Shown one piece after another: positions 1 through 6,619 of a stretch of 10,750 nt of DNA. The notes below the pieces were generated by a model, which worked only from the letters and a program-made list of their open reading frames with translations, searched no databases and was not told the origin of the DNA. Within the stretch, counting starts at the first letter, position 1. Each line of letters opens with the position of its first letter. The DNA is taken from the NCBI GenBank assembly GCA_051657905.1, contig JBOFLO010000075.1:1-10750 (forward strand), given 5' to 3'. The position numbers and the translations under genes are program-made. The DNA is from JBOFLO01 sp051657905 (GTDB lineage Bacteria; Patescibacteriota; Gracilibacteria; UBA1369).

Positions 1-165
1 GGAGGTTCCGGCGGACAAGGTGGACAGGGCGGGGGATATCCAACCACCACCAGCACCGGCGGCCAAGGCGGAGGCGGCGCAACTTCCAGCGGAGGCAACA
101 CCTCCACTGGCGGCTCCACCACCTCGACCAGCACCAACAACGGCGGCTCTACCGGCACCAGCGGC
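1..165 (+). repeat. Low-complexity Gly/Ser/Thr tether, first segment
   Basis: This stretch encodes about 55 residues, nearly all Gly, Ser, Thr, Gln or Asn, in degenerate units such as GGSTS, GGQGG and STSTN. The DNA is built from GGA/GGC glycine and ACC/AGC codons rather than exact copies. It probably forms a flexible extracellular linker. It continues past the left window edge. Confidence 0.8.
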
Positions 166-999
166 TACGACTGCACCATGGATGATCTCCTGGGGCAGCC
201 CTGCATCAGCGGCGTCGGCATCTGCCAACAACAGGGTGTCTGGATATGCAACCAGTCCTTCGACGGACTGATCTGCAGCCAAGGCCCCGGCCAGCCCAAC
301 CCGAGTGGAGAAATCTGCTCCAACGGGCTGGACGACGACTGCGACGGCGCCACCGACTCGGTGGACTCCGACTGCGGCGGCAACGGCAATGGTGGAAGCA
401 CCTCAACCAGCAGCTCGAACGGCGGGTCGACTTCCAACGGAGGTTCGACCAGCTCGTCCAGCAGCAGTGGAGGAGGTCAAGGAGGAGGCGGCAACGGAGG
501 CGGGGAAACCTGTACTCCGGTCAGCCCCTTCAACGTCACCACCATCGGCTCAACCGGACTCCTTTCCCTCCAGGAAGGTGAGTCCACCCTCTCCACCAGC
601 AATCCCCGGATTCAAAGCATGAGTCTGGGCAACGTCCGAGCCCTCATCCCCAACAACGGGCTGAGTGTCTCGACGCAGAACGGCGGCGTGGTGAACATCT
701 TCGAGACGACCCCTCAAGGTCTCGAAGTGATCGACATCGAATACAAGGCCTACTTCAACAATCCAGGCCTCGTCATCACCGATGGCGATCGTCACAGCTC
801 CACCTACCTCAGAGTCTTCATCGACTCTTTCAACTGCTGGCGGGTCGGGCAATGCCTGCCCTACCTGACCTTCGACGGAATGAGCGTCCCCGACACGCTC
901 TTCCAACTCACTGGGAGCGTCACCAGCGCGCCAGTTTCCGTAACCTTCTCTGGGGAAATCTACTTCATCGTCGAAGTCCCCGGAGAACTCTGCAACTAG
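1..999 (+). CDS. Secreted/surface protein with MopE-like metal-binding motif (5' partial)
   Basis: The frame is open from base 1 to TAG at 997-999 (332 residues visible), so the true start lies upstream; the ATG at 178 is internal. Residues 1-55 are a Gly/Ser/Thr/Asn/Gln tether. Residues 58-125 hold eight cysteines (58, 68, 75, 83, 92, 106, 114, 125) and the motif EICSNGLDDDCDGATD at 104-119. That motif matches the 'NGxDDDCDG' putative metal-binding motif of the MopE family, known from extracellular proteins and probably binding calcium or copper through its Asp cluster. A second Gly/Ser tether (126-168) leads to a C-terminal domain (169-332) with four cysteines (171, 279, 285, 331) that I do not recognise. 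The even cysteine counts and tethers suggest a disulfide-bonded surface or secreted protein. A signal peptide cannot be seen because the N-terminus is missing. It is much GC-richer than the genes right of 2200. The frame and motif are secure; the function is unknown. Confidence 0.85.
   Translation, partial: GGSGGQGGQGGGYPTTTSTGGQGGGGATSSGGNTSTGGSTTSTSTNNGGSTGTSGYDCTMDDLLGQPCISGVGICQQQGVWICNQSFDGLICSQGPGQPNPSGEICSNGLDDDCDGATDSVDSDCGGNGNGGSTSTSSSNGGSTSNGGSTSSSSSSGGGQGGGGNGGGETCTPVSPFNVTTIGSTGLLSLQEGESTLSTSNPRIQSMSLGNVRALIPNNGLSVSTQNGGVVNIFETTPQGLEVIDIEYKAYFNNPGLVITDGDRHSSTYLRVFIDSFNCWRVGQCLPYLTFDGMSVPDTLFQLTGSVTSAPVSVTFSGEIYFIVEVPGELCN
376..504 (+). repeat. Low-complexity Gly/Ser tether, second segment
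   Basis: Residues 126-168 of the surface protein are Gly/Ser/Thr/Asn-rich, with NGGSTS repeated and then a run of serines and a run of glycines. The tether separates the MopE-like module from the C-terminal domain. Such regions are prone to slippage and to length variation between strains. Confidence 0.8.
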
Positions 1000-1021
1000 A
1001 GGTGTCGCCAACCAAAACCAT

Positions 1022-1101
1022 GCTTTAGGCCCAACGTGGCGCCGAAAAGCTAAACAACCAAGAGCCTTCACCCAAGCTTAACCGCTAAAGTGAAGGCTCT
1101 T
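1022..1101 (+). terminator. Tandem stem-loops, probable terminator of the surface-protein gene
   Basis: Twenty-two bases after the TAG is a small imperfect hairpin (GCTTT...GGC at 1022-1030 against GCC...AAAGC at 1041-1050). Next comes a strong 12-bp perfect stem: AAGAGCCTTCAC at 1060-1071 pairs with GTGAAGGCTCTT at 1090-1101, with an 18-base loop. The T-tract after it is short and interrupted (TTTCC, later GTATTT), so intrinsic termination is probable but not textbook. Confidence 0.65.
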
Positions 1102-1121
1102 TCCATGTGTATTTAATGTTG

Positions 1122-1150
1122 TTGACAAAAACGCACAATTGTTTTAATAT
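1122..1150 (+). promoter_or_regulatory. Sigma-70-type promoter of the lipoprotein gene
   Basis: A perfect -35 TTGACA (1122-1127) is followed, after a 17-base spacer, by TAATAT (1145-1150), one base from the consensus -10. Transcription would start near 1157. The leader to the ATG at 1309 would then be about 150 bases, unusually long beside the short gaps elsewhere in the window. The promoter lies in an AT-rich island between two GC-rich genes. Confidence 0.8.
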
Positions 1151-1160
1151 CAAAGCTTAT

Positions 1161-1195
1161 TTTGATCAACTGTTAAAGTTTAGCAGTCAATCAAA
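1161..1195 (+). promoter_or_regulatory. Imperfect palindrome just after the transcription start (leader hairpin 1 or operator)
   Basis: Arms 1161-1175 and 1181-1195 pair at 13 of 15 positions, counting one G-U, around the loop AAGTT. The only mismatches are two adjacent C/A pairs. The palindrome begins about 4 bases after the predicted transcription start. It could be an operator for a dimeric repressor or the first stem of a structured 5' leader. The sequence alone does not decide between these. Confidence 0.55.
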
Positions 1196-1220
1196 TAAGA
1201 GTTCATTAAAAACTTGTTTG

Positions 1221-1279
1221 CCAATTCCGGAACAATCTACTGGGTCTAATTCAGACTTATTAGAATGTTCCGGAATTGG
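1221..1279 (+). promoter_or_regulatory. Long leader hairpin 2 upstream of the lipoprotein start
   Basis: CCAATTCCGGAACA (1221-1234) and TGTTCCGGAATTGG (1266-1279) are a perfect 14-bp inverted repeat. The helix continues past one A/A mismatch with TCTA/TAGA (1236-1239 against 1261-1264). A smaller apical stem, GTCT/AGAC, sits at 1244-1247 and 1253-1256. The base ends 16 bases before the GGAG ribosome-binding site at 1296-1299, so the structure could influence translation or mRNA stability. It matches no riboswitch class that I recognise. Confidence 0.65.
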
Positions 1280-1308
1280 ATCCGGACAGAGAACTGGAGT
1301 ATAAAACC

Positions 1309-2076
1309 ATGAACACCTATAACCGCGTGGAAAACTTTTTCGACCGCAACTCGGAAAAATTCGACTGGGGCATCACTCTCAGCTTGATCGCAGCCATCGT
1401 CCTCGGGTTCTTCCTCGGTGGTTGCGGCGACGAAGAGGGCGGCTATCAACGCCGGCCTCATCACGACTCGCCCGATCCGACCGGAGGCAGCTCTGGCGGC
1501 TATGACCCGCCCTACGGAGACGACGATGACGGGGACGATGGCCAGCCCGATCACAACTGTCAGAGCGTCCCGCAGATGATCGACCTGCGCAGCTACGACT
1601 GCTACGGTGCCGATCAGAAAACCCATGAGGCCGAGCTTGCCATCGGTGTGCAGTTCCAGGATCAAGCCTGGCCTGCCTACTATCCCGGCTATGACCTCAA
1701 CGACAATGGTCATTACGGGGAAGGCTTGGTACTCGAAAACCCCGCGGCAAACAGCTGCGGCCCCGTCAAGGTCGCCATCGTCAGCTTCGGCCAACCCTGG
1801 CTCCAGGTGAGCGAGGACGTCGAGATCTGGGAGTTCAAGAAGGAGGGGCTCGAGATCGCCTTCGCCAACATCCAGAACTACCAGGTACAGGACTTGAGTA
1901 CATGGTGGACCAAAGACATGGTGCAGGTCATGCAGGAAGTATTTTCCTGTCAGGTGGAAGGGGAGTGCGGCTACAACTATAGCCTACCTCCAGATACCCT
2001 CACCAAGCTCGGTCTCGACAACGAGGCCAGCTCACAGGTCTGCGGTCTCGGCCTCTACCTGCTCCGCTCCCAATAA
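1309..2076 (+). CDS. Predicted lipoprotein, unknown extracytoplasmic domain
   Basis: I chose the ATG at 1309 because GGAG (1296-1299) lies 9 bases upstream; the TTG at 1276 falls inside the leader hairpin. The protein has 255 residues. Residues 1-19 are polar. A hydrophobic segment at 20-38 ends in a lipobox-like LGGC, making Cys39 the likely lipidated residue, although the long polar N-region also allows a simple membrane anchor. Residues 40-82 are a Gly/Asp/Pro-rich tether with a DDDDGDDG run. The remainder is a domain of unknown family with six further cysteines (84, 98, 150, 214, 220, 245), consistent with disulfides outside the membrane. The CxxxGxC at 214-220 and PDTL at 228-231 resemble the C-terminal domain of the upstream surface protein. 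Codon use is GC-rich like that neighbour. It has its own promoter and terminator. Confidence 0.8.
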   Translation: MNTYNRVENFFDRNSEKFDWGITLSLIAAIVLGFFLGGCGDEEGGYQRRPHHDSPDPTGGSSGGYDPPYGDDDDGDDGQPDHNCQSVPQMIDLRSYDCYGADQKTHEAELAIGVQFQDQAWPAYYPGYDLNDNGHYGEGLVLENPAANSCGPVKVAIVSFGQPWLQVSEDVEIWEFKKEGLEIAFANIQNYQVQDLSTWWTKDMVQVMQEVFSCQVEGECGYNYSLPPDTLTKLGLDNEASSQVCGLGLYLLRSQ

Positions 2077-2130
2077 TCAGAAGGTCGAGCCACAAGCTCC
2101 CTTCTTTCGGATAACCAAACAAGCAAAAGT

Positions 2131-2161
2131 TTCGTCACTCGCCTCAGGGCAGGGTGACGAA
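2131..2161. repeat. Stem-loop between the convergent genes
   Basis: TTCGTCAC (2131-2138) pairs with GTGACGAA (2154-2161), and one G-U and one C-G pair extend the stem inward to about 10 bp. No T-tract follows on the + strand. On the - strand a short ACTTTT run follows, so it may be a weak second terminator for the rfb operon or a protective 3' structure. Confidence 0.5.
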
Positions 2162-2168
2162 CAAAACC

Positions 2169-2197
2169 GCCCCGACGTTAACGCGATCGGGGCTTTC
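2169..2197. terminator. Bidirectional rho-independent terminator
   Basis: GCCCCGA (2169-2175) pairs with TCGGGGC (2187-2193) around an 11-base loop. TTTCTC follows on the + strand and GGTTTTGTT on the - strand. It lies between two convergent genes, about 90 bases after the lipoprotein stop and 14 bases beyond the rfbA stop, so it can serve both transcripts. The sharp drop from GC-rich to AT-rich DNA occurs right here. Confidence 0.8.
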
Positions 2198-2207
2198 TCA
2201 TTCAAAA

Positions 2208-3176
2208 TTATTTCTTCAATTCCTTAGAATTCAAAGCTGTAAGTTCTTTATCATTTGCTTTTTCCAAAGCCCTTTGTCTTCTCTCAATTTTTCCAAAAAT
2301 TTTCTCCGTCTCCAACAATTTCAACAAATATTCACCATATCCACTTTTCAATTGCTTGCGAGCCAAAACTTCCAATTGCTTCGCATCAATAAAATCATTT
2401 CTAAAGGCCACCTCCTCAATACAACCAATTTTTTTACCCTGTCTTTTTTCAATAACTTCCACAAAATTACAGGCCTGCATCATCGAATCAAAAGTCCCAG
2501 TATCAAGCCAAGCTTCACCTTTACCCACAACTTGTACCTGCAATTTCCCTCTACGCAAATATTCCGCACTCACATCCGTAATTTCATATTCCAAACGCGC
2601 TGACGGCTTCAAATTTTTAGCTATTTCCACCACATCATTATCATAAAAATAAATACCCGGAATAGCAAAGCTAGACTTTGGGTTTAATGGCTTTTCTTCA
2701 ATCGAAACAGCCTTGAAATCATCATCAAACTCTACCACACCATAACGCTCCGGATCCGACACATGATAAGCAAAAATAATCCCCCCATCTGGATCAACAG
2801 AATTACCAGTCCATTTATCCCAAGAAGACCCATAAAAAATATTGTCTCCTAACACCAAACAAACTTTATCATTTCCAATAAATTCCTCTCCAATCACAAA
2901 AGCCTCCGCCAAACCCCTCGGCTGAGCTTGCACAGCATAACTAAAATTACATCCTAATTGGCTTCCATCCCCCAATAAATTAACAAATTGTCTCTGATCT
3001 TCAGGAGTAGTAATAATCAAAATATCCCTAATCCCAGCCTTCATCAAAGTAGATAGGGGATAGTAAATCATCGGCTTATCATAAATCGGCATTAACTGCT
3101 TACTGATAGCCATTGTTATCGGGTGCAAACGGGTTCCCGTCCCACCAGCTAAGATTATTCCTTTCATTTTATTCAT
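2208..3176 (-). CDS. rfbA: Glucose-1-phosphate thymidylyltransferase (RmlA/RfbA)
   Basis: The enzyme joins glucose-1-phosphate and dTTP to give dTDP-glucose and pyrophosphate, the first committed step of dTDP-L-rhamnose and other dTDP-deoxysugar synthesis in the cytoplasm. Family hallmarks are visible: the nucleotide-binding LAGGTGTRLHPIT (residues 9-21), SKQLMPIYDKPMIYYPLS (25-42), the metal-binding GDN (110-112), EEKP (160-163), EYEITDV (196-202) and WLDTG (223-227). An AAGG lies 5 bases before the ATG at 3176, which favours it over the in-frame ATG at 3167. At 322 residues it is about 30 longer than the usual 290, with a Lys/Glu-rich tail (KIERRQRALEKANDKEL...). It is the last gene of the operon, 44 bases after rfbD, and ends in TAA just before the terminator. 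Confidence 0.95.
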   Translation of the reverse strand: MNKMKGIILAGGTGTRLHPITMAISKQLMPIYDKPMIYYPLSTLMKAGIRDILIITTPEDQRQFVNLLGDGSQLGCNFSYAVQAQPRGLAEAFVIGEEFIGNDKVCLVLGDNIFYGSSWDKWTGNSVDPDGGIIFAYHVSDPERYGVVEFDDDFKAVSIEEKPLNPKSSFAIPGIYFYDNDVVEIAKNLKPSARLEYEITDVSAEYLRRGKLQVQVVGKGEAWLDTGTFDSMMQACNFVEVIEKRQGKKIGCIEEVAFRNDFIDAKQLEVLARKQLKSGYGEYLLKLLETEKIFGKIERRQRALEKANDKELTALNSKELKK

Positions 3177-3220
3177 TTAAACCTTGCTAAATTTACCGAT
3201 TATTGTAGAAAAACACAAGT

Positions 3221-4096
3221 CTAATTTCCTGATAAATAATCCTCCACAGCCTCTTTCCAATGCCGCATTTCCGGAAGTTTAGTATTTTTTAAAACTGAAT
3301 ACTGAGGTCTTTTTGCTTTCAAAGGAAATTCCTCAGTTTTACATGGCTTAACCAATTCCTCTAAACCAGCCTTTGCCAAAACTGCTTTTGCCAAATCAAA
3401 CCAAGTCCCATGTCCCGAATTAGTAATATGATAAATTCCATAATCATACTCATTCGATTCCACTAACCACTTAACTTGTTTCGCTAAATCCAGGCTGGAA
3501 GTTGGACAACCAATTTGATCATCAATAACTTTCCAGGGCTGTTTATCAACCGCCTTAGCTAAAATTTTCTCAATAAAGTTGATTCCATGTCTTCCAAACA
3601 ACCAGGAAGTTCTAATTAAATAATATTTTCCTTCCGGCAATTCCAAATTCGGATCCTCCATTTCCATTTCGTCCATCAACAACATTTCACCCAGCAATTT
3701 GCTTCTTCCATAAGCATTAATTGGTTTAGTTGCCGCTTCTTCCACATACCCACTTTTACTCGTCCCATCAAAAACATAATCACTGCTAAAATGCACCAAA
3801 GTCGCCCCGACTTCACGACAAACTTTTGCCAACACTCCAACAGCATATCCATTAATTTGATTGGCAACTTCTTCCTCCCCATCTTCAGATTTTTCTACAT
3901 TTGTATAGCCCGTAGCATTAATAACTAAGTCCGGAGTTAAATCCATAAACTTCTTCATCACCGCTTCTTCATCATTCAAATCCAATTCCTCTCTACTCAA
4001 AGCAACAAAATCTCTATCATGAAAAACAGTCTGCAAATCACGCCCCAGCATTCCATTTTTTCCTAAAATCAAAACTCTACTTTTTGAATCAATCAT
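3221..4096 (-). CDS. rfbD: dTDP-4-dehydrorhamnose reductase (RmlD/RfbD)
   Basis: An NAD(P)H-dependent short-chain dehydrogenase that reduces dTDP-4-dehydro-L-rhamnose to dTDP-L-rhamnose, the last step of the pathway. From the ATG at 4096 it has 291 residues, normal for the family. Visible features are the Rossmann GKNGMLG (12-18), TGYTNVEKSE in the place of the family's AAYTxVDxAE, SSDYVFDG (104-111) and the catalytic Tyr129-x3-Lys133 in YGRSKLLGE. SWLFG and a C-terminal RPQYSVL also fit RmlD. The ATG follows the proS stop after a single base (TAATATG), which suggests translational coupling. A TTG at 4114 would add six residues but has no better ribosome-binding site. The substrate normally comes from RmlC, which is not in this window. 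Confidence 0.92.
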   Translation of the reverse strand: MIDSKSRVLILGKNGMLGRDLQTVFHDRDFVALSREELDLNDEEAVMKKFMDLTPDLVINATGYTNVEKSEDGEEEVANQINGYAVGVLAKVCREVGATLVHFSSDYVFDGTSKSGYVEEAATKPINAYGRSKLLGEMLLMDEMEMEDPNLELPEGKYYLIRTSWLFGRHGINFIEKILAKAVDKQPWKVIDDQIGCPTSSLDLAKQVKWLVESNEYDYGIYHITNSGHGTWFDLAKAVLAKAGLEELVKPCKTEEFPLKAKRPQYSVLKNTKLPEMRHWKEAVEDYLSGN

Positions 4097-4097
4097 A

Positions 4098-5576
4098 TTA
4101 ATAGGCTTTGGCAAAAATAATTCTTTGCGAAGATTTCATTCCACACTTAATACATTTTCCTTCCTCCTGTTTCGCCTCAAAAGGAAAACAACGCGTAGAA
4201 GCCTTAGTCTCGGCCTTAATCTCTTCCTCACATTTATCCACCCCACACCAATGAGCATAAATAAATCCTGGAATCTCTTTATCTAATTGTTTCTTAAACT
4301 CTTCATAATCATCAATTTCAAAAGAATTTTCCTTCAACATTTTCTCAGCTTTTTCCAGCAATGCTTTTTGAATTGTCGGCAATAAATCCACTACATATTT
4401 TTTCACCTCAGCACTTTTCTGAATAGTTTTTTCAGAAAGATCTCTTCTCACCACCACAGCAGATCCACTTTCCAAATCCCTCGGTCCAATTTCAATTCTC
4501 ACCGGCACACCTTTCTTTTCCCATTCATAAAATCTCTCACCCATACTCAAATGTTCACGAGTATCCATATGCACCCCTTCAACTTCCTCACTCAATTCCT
4601 TTTTCAAATTTTCACAAAATTCCAAAACCTTTTCTTTACCCGCATCATCTTTCCAAATCGGCACAATCACAACCTTAATCGGCGCAATATTAGGCGGCAA
4701 AACCAAACCTTTATCATCACTATGCGTCATAATCAACTGCCCAATCAATCTTGTACTAACCCCCCAACTAGTCTGCCAAACATACTCTTGCCCACCTTCC
4801 TTATTCGCAAACTTAACATCAAAAGCCTTAGCAAAATTCTGCCCAAGATTATGAGATGTCCCAGCCTGCAAAGCTTTTCCATCTTGCATCATCGCTTCAA
4901 TACAATAAGTATGCAAAGCTCCAGCAAATTTCTCACTCTCAGATTTTTTTCCAGGAATAACTGGAGTAGCTAAATATTCAGTACAAAATTTTTGATAAAT
5001 ACCTAGCATTTTTTTCGCCTCTTCCTCTGCCTCATCATAAGTTGCATGAGCAGTATGTCCTTCCTGCCAAAGGAATTCCGTAGTTCTCAAAAACGGTCTA
5101 GTTCTCATTTCCCATCTCACCACATTAGCCCATTGATTAATTAACAATGGCAAATCACGATAAGAACTAATCCATTTAGAAAATGTATCGTAAATAATTG
5201 TCTCCGAAGTAGGACGAATAATTAATTCCTCAGGCAATTTCGCCTCCGGATCAACAACCACACCATCATCCGTCGCCTTCAATCTATGATGTGTAACAAT
5301 CGCACATTCTTTTGCAAATCCATCTACATGCTGCGCCTCTTTAGTTAAAAAAGATTTTGGAATAAACAAAGGAAAGTAAGCATTTTGATGCCCAGTATCT
5401 TTAATCATTTTATCCAAAACTTTCTGAAAATTTTCCCAAATACTATATCCATATGGCTTGATAATCATACAGCCACGCACCGCTGAATAATCAGCCAAAT
5501 CCGCAACCTGCACAATATCCAAGTACCAATCTGAATAATTTTCACTTCTCGGAGTTATATTTTTTTTCGAAGCCAT
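4098..5576 (-). CDS. proS: Prolyl-tRNA synthetase, archaeal/eukaryotic type
   Basis: This class II enzyme charges tRNA-Pro with proline. Its 492 residues match the short archaeal/eukaryotic-like ProRS form without the internal editing insertion of the E. coli type (about 570). Features in order: GYSIWENF in motif 1 (43-50), the RPTSET loop (121-126), motif 2 around RWEMRTRPFLRTTEFLWQEG (154-173) followed by HTAHAT, and motif 3 near STRLIGQLIMTHSDDKG (274-290). The anticodon-binding domain (about 300-405) follows. The C-terminal domain has HWCGVDKC (442-449) and a CIKC pair (475-478), a likely zinc site. The protein ends in FAKAY, and the terminal Tyr is typical of this type, where it reaches the active site. 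It sits between rfbB (17-base gap) and rfbD (1-base gap), an unusual place. No Shine-Dalgarno lies at normal distance; AGGA is 20 bases upstream, inside the rfbB end. Confidence 0.96.
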   Translation of the reverse strand: MASKKNITPRSENYSDWYLDIVQVADLADYSAVRGCMIIKPYGYSIWENFQKVLDKMIKDTGHQNAYFPLFIPKSFLTKEAQHVDGFAKECAIVTHHRLKATDDGVVVDPEAKLPEELIIRPTSETIIYDTFSKWISSYRDLPLLINQWANVVRWEMRTRPFLRTTEFLWQEGHTAHATYDEAEEEAKKMLGIYQKFCTEYLATPVIPGKKSESEKFAGALHTYCIEAMMQDGKALQAGTSHNLGQNFAKAFDVKFANKEGGQEYVWQTSWGVSTRLIGQLIMTHSDDKGLVLPPNIAPIKVVIVPIWKDDAGKEKVLEFCENLKKELSEEVEGVHMDTREHLSMGERFYEWEKKGVPVRIEIGPRDLESGSAVVVRRDLSEKTIQKSAEVKKYVVDLLPTIQKALLEKAEKMLKENSFEIDDYEEFKKQLDKEIPGFIYAHWCGVDKCEEEIKAETKASTRCFPFEAKQEEGKCIKCGMKSSQRIIFAKAY

Positions 5577-5593
5577 TATATTTTTAAATTAAT

Positions 5594-6619
5594 TTATCCT
5601 GTCGGTTGTCTGCCAGTTTTTTCATCACCCACCAGTACTCTCTGTTTAGTTTCATTTACCCAATCCTGATTATTTTTATACCACTCAAAAGTCATTTTAA
5701 TTCCATCTTCAAATTTAATTCCCGGCTGCCAACCCAAATCCCTCCCAATTTTAGCCGGATCAATCGCATATCTTCTATCATGCGCTTTACGATCCTCCAC
5801 AAAAGTAATTAAATTTTCATCCTTACCTAAAAATTTCAAAATTAACTTGGCAATCTCCAAATTATTTTTTTCATTATGCCCACCAATATTATAAACTTCA
5901 CCATATCTATCCGACTGCACAACCATATCAATCGCCTTACAATGATCCACTACATAAAGCCAATCTCGCACATTTTTCCCATCCCCATAAATCGGCAAAG
6001 CTTTTCCTTCAGATGCCAGTCTAAAGAAGAAGGGGATTAACTTCTCCGGAAATTGATAAGGCCCATAATTATTAGAACAACGACTAATTGTCACCGGATA
6101 TTTGTAAGTCTCATAATAAGACCTCACCAACAAATCCGCTGACGCTTTACAAGCAGCATAAGGACAATTTGGCACAATTGGAGTGTCCTCAGTAAAAAAG
6201 TTAGTCGAATTATCTCCTAAATCCCCATACACCTCATCGGTAGAAACCTGATGAAAACGAGTCACTCCATTCTCCCTAGAAGCGCGCAGCAAATTATGCG
6301 TCCCAACTATATTCGTATCCACAAACAAAGAAGGCTCTAAAATACTTCTATCAACATGAGTTTCCGCCGCAAAATTAATAACTGTATCAAATTTTTCATC
6401 TTTAAAAAGTTTTTCCATCACATCCCAATCAGCAATATCCCCCTGCACAAATTTCACTTTACCTTCATCAATCAATTTTTGAATATTCGGCAAATTACCC
6501 GCATAAGTCAATTTATCCAAAACCACCACTGCATCACTCGGATATTTTTCCGTATGATAATGCGCGTAATTTGAGCCAATAAACCCAGCTCCACCTGTAA
6601 TAAGAATTTTTTTGCTCAT
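5594..6619 (-). CDS. rfbB: dTDP-glucose 4,6-dehydratase (RmlB/RfbB)
   Basis: Converts dTDP-glucose to dTDP-4-dehydro-6-deoxyglucose with bound NAD+, the second step of dTDP-rhamnose synthesis and the branch point for other dTDP-deoxysugars. At 341 residues it is of usual size for this extended SDR family. It shows GGAGFIG (9-15), DKLTYAGN (35-42), AAETHVDRS (84-92), the dehydratase triad region TDEVYG (Thr127, Asp128, Glu129) and the Tyr154-x3-Lys158 pair in YAACKAS. SNNYGPYQFPEKLIP and GDGKNVRDWLYVVDH are also diagnostic. The ATG overlaps the stop of the cupin gene by one base (TAATG), so the two are probably translationally coupled. A C-terminal extension of about 15 residues (KQRVLVGDEKTGRQPTG) is not needed for the fold. 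Confidence 0.96.
   Translation of the reverse strand: MSKKILITGGAGFIGSNYAHYHTEKYPSDAVVVLDKLTYAGNLPNIQKLIDEGKVKFVQGDIADWDVMEKLFKDEKFDTVINFAAETHVDRSILEPSLFVDTNIVGTHNLLRASRENGVTRFHQVSTDEVYGDLGDNSTNFFTEDTPIVPNCPYAACKASADLLVRSYYETYKYPVTISRCSNNYGPYQFPEKLIPFFFRLASEGKALPIYGDGKNVRDWLYVVDHCKAIDMVVQSDRYGEVYNIGGHNEKNNLEIAKLILKFLGKDENLITFVEDRKAHDRRYAIDPAKIGRDLGWQPGIKFEDGIKMTFEWYKNNQDWVNETKQRVLVGDEKTGRQPTG

Noticed and set aside
465..507. G-rich run that might form a G-quadruplex
   Set aside because: The run is explained by consecutive GGA/GGC glycine codons of the tether; most G-runs are only two bases long.
550..1071. Long - strand frame opposite the surface protein, and similar antisense frames in rfbA, proS, rfbB and infB
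   Set aside because: They mirror the codon pattern of the real genes, have no ribosome-binding sites, and show no recognisable domains.
1221..1279. Possible integron attC site, because a large palindrome lies before a gene
   Set aside because: The arms lack the RYYYAAC/GTTRRRY core sites and the extrahelical bases; the repeat is perfectly symmetrical and no integrase is visible.
1107..1304. Small + strand open frame of 65 codons
   Set aside because: It spans the -35/-10 promoter and both leader hairpins, starts before the promoter, and its product is not protein-like.
1276..1308. Upstream TTG start for the lipoprotein
   Set aside because: It lies within the leader hairpin, has no ribosome-binding site, and adds charged residues before the membrane segment; ATG 1309 has GGAG 9 bases upstream.
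4097..4114. TTG start for rfbD overlapping the end of proS
   Set aside because: The ATG at 4096 directly after the proS stop gives the usual RmlD N-terminus; the TTG has no better ribosome-binding site.
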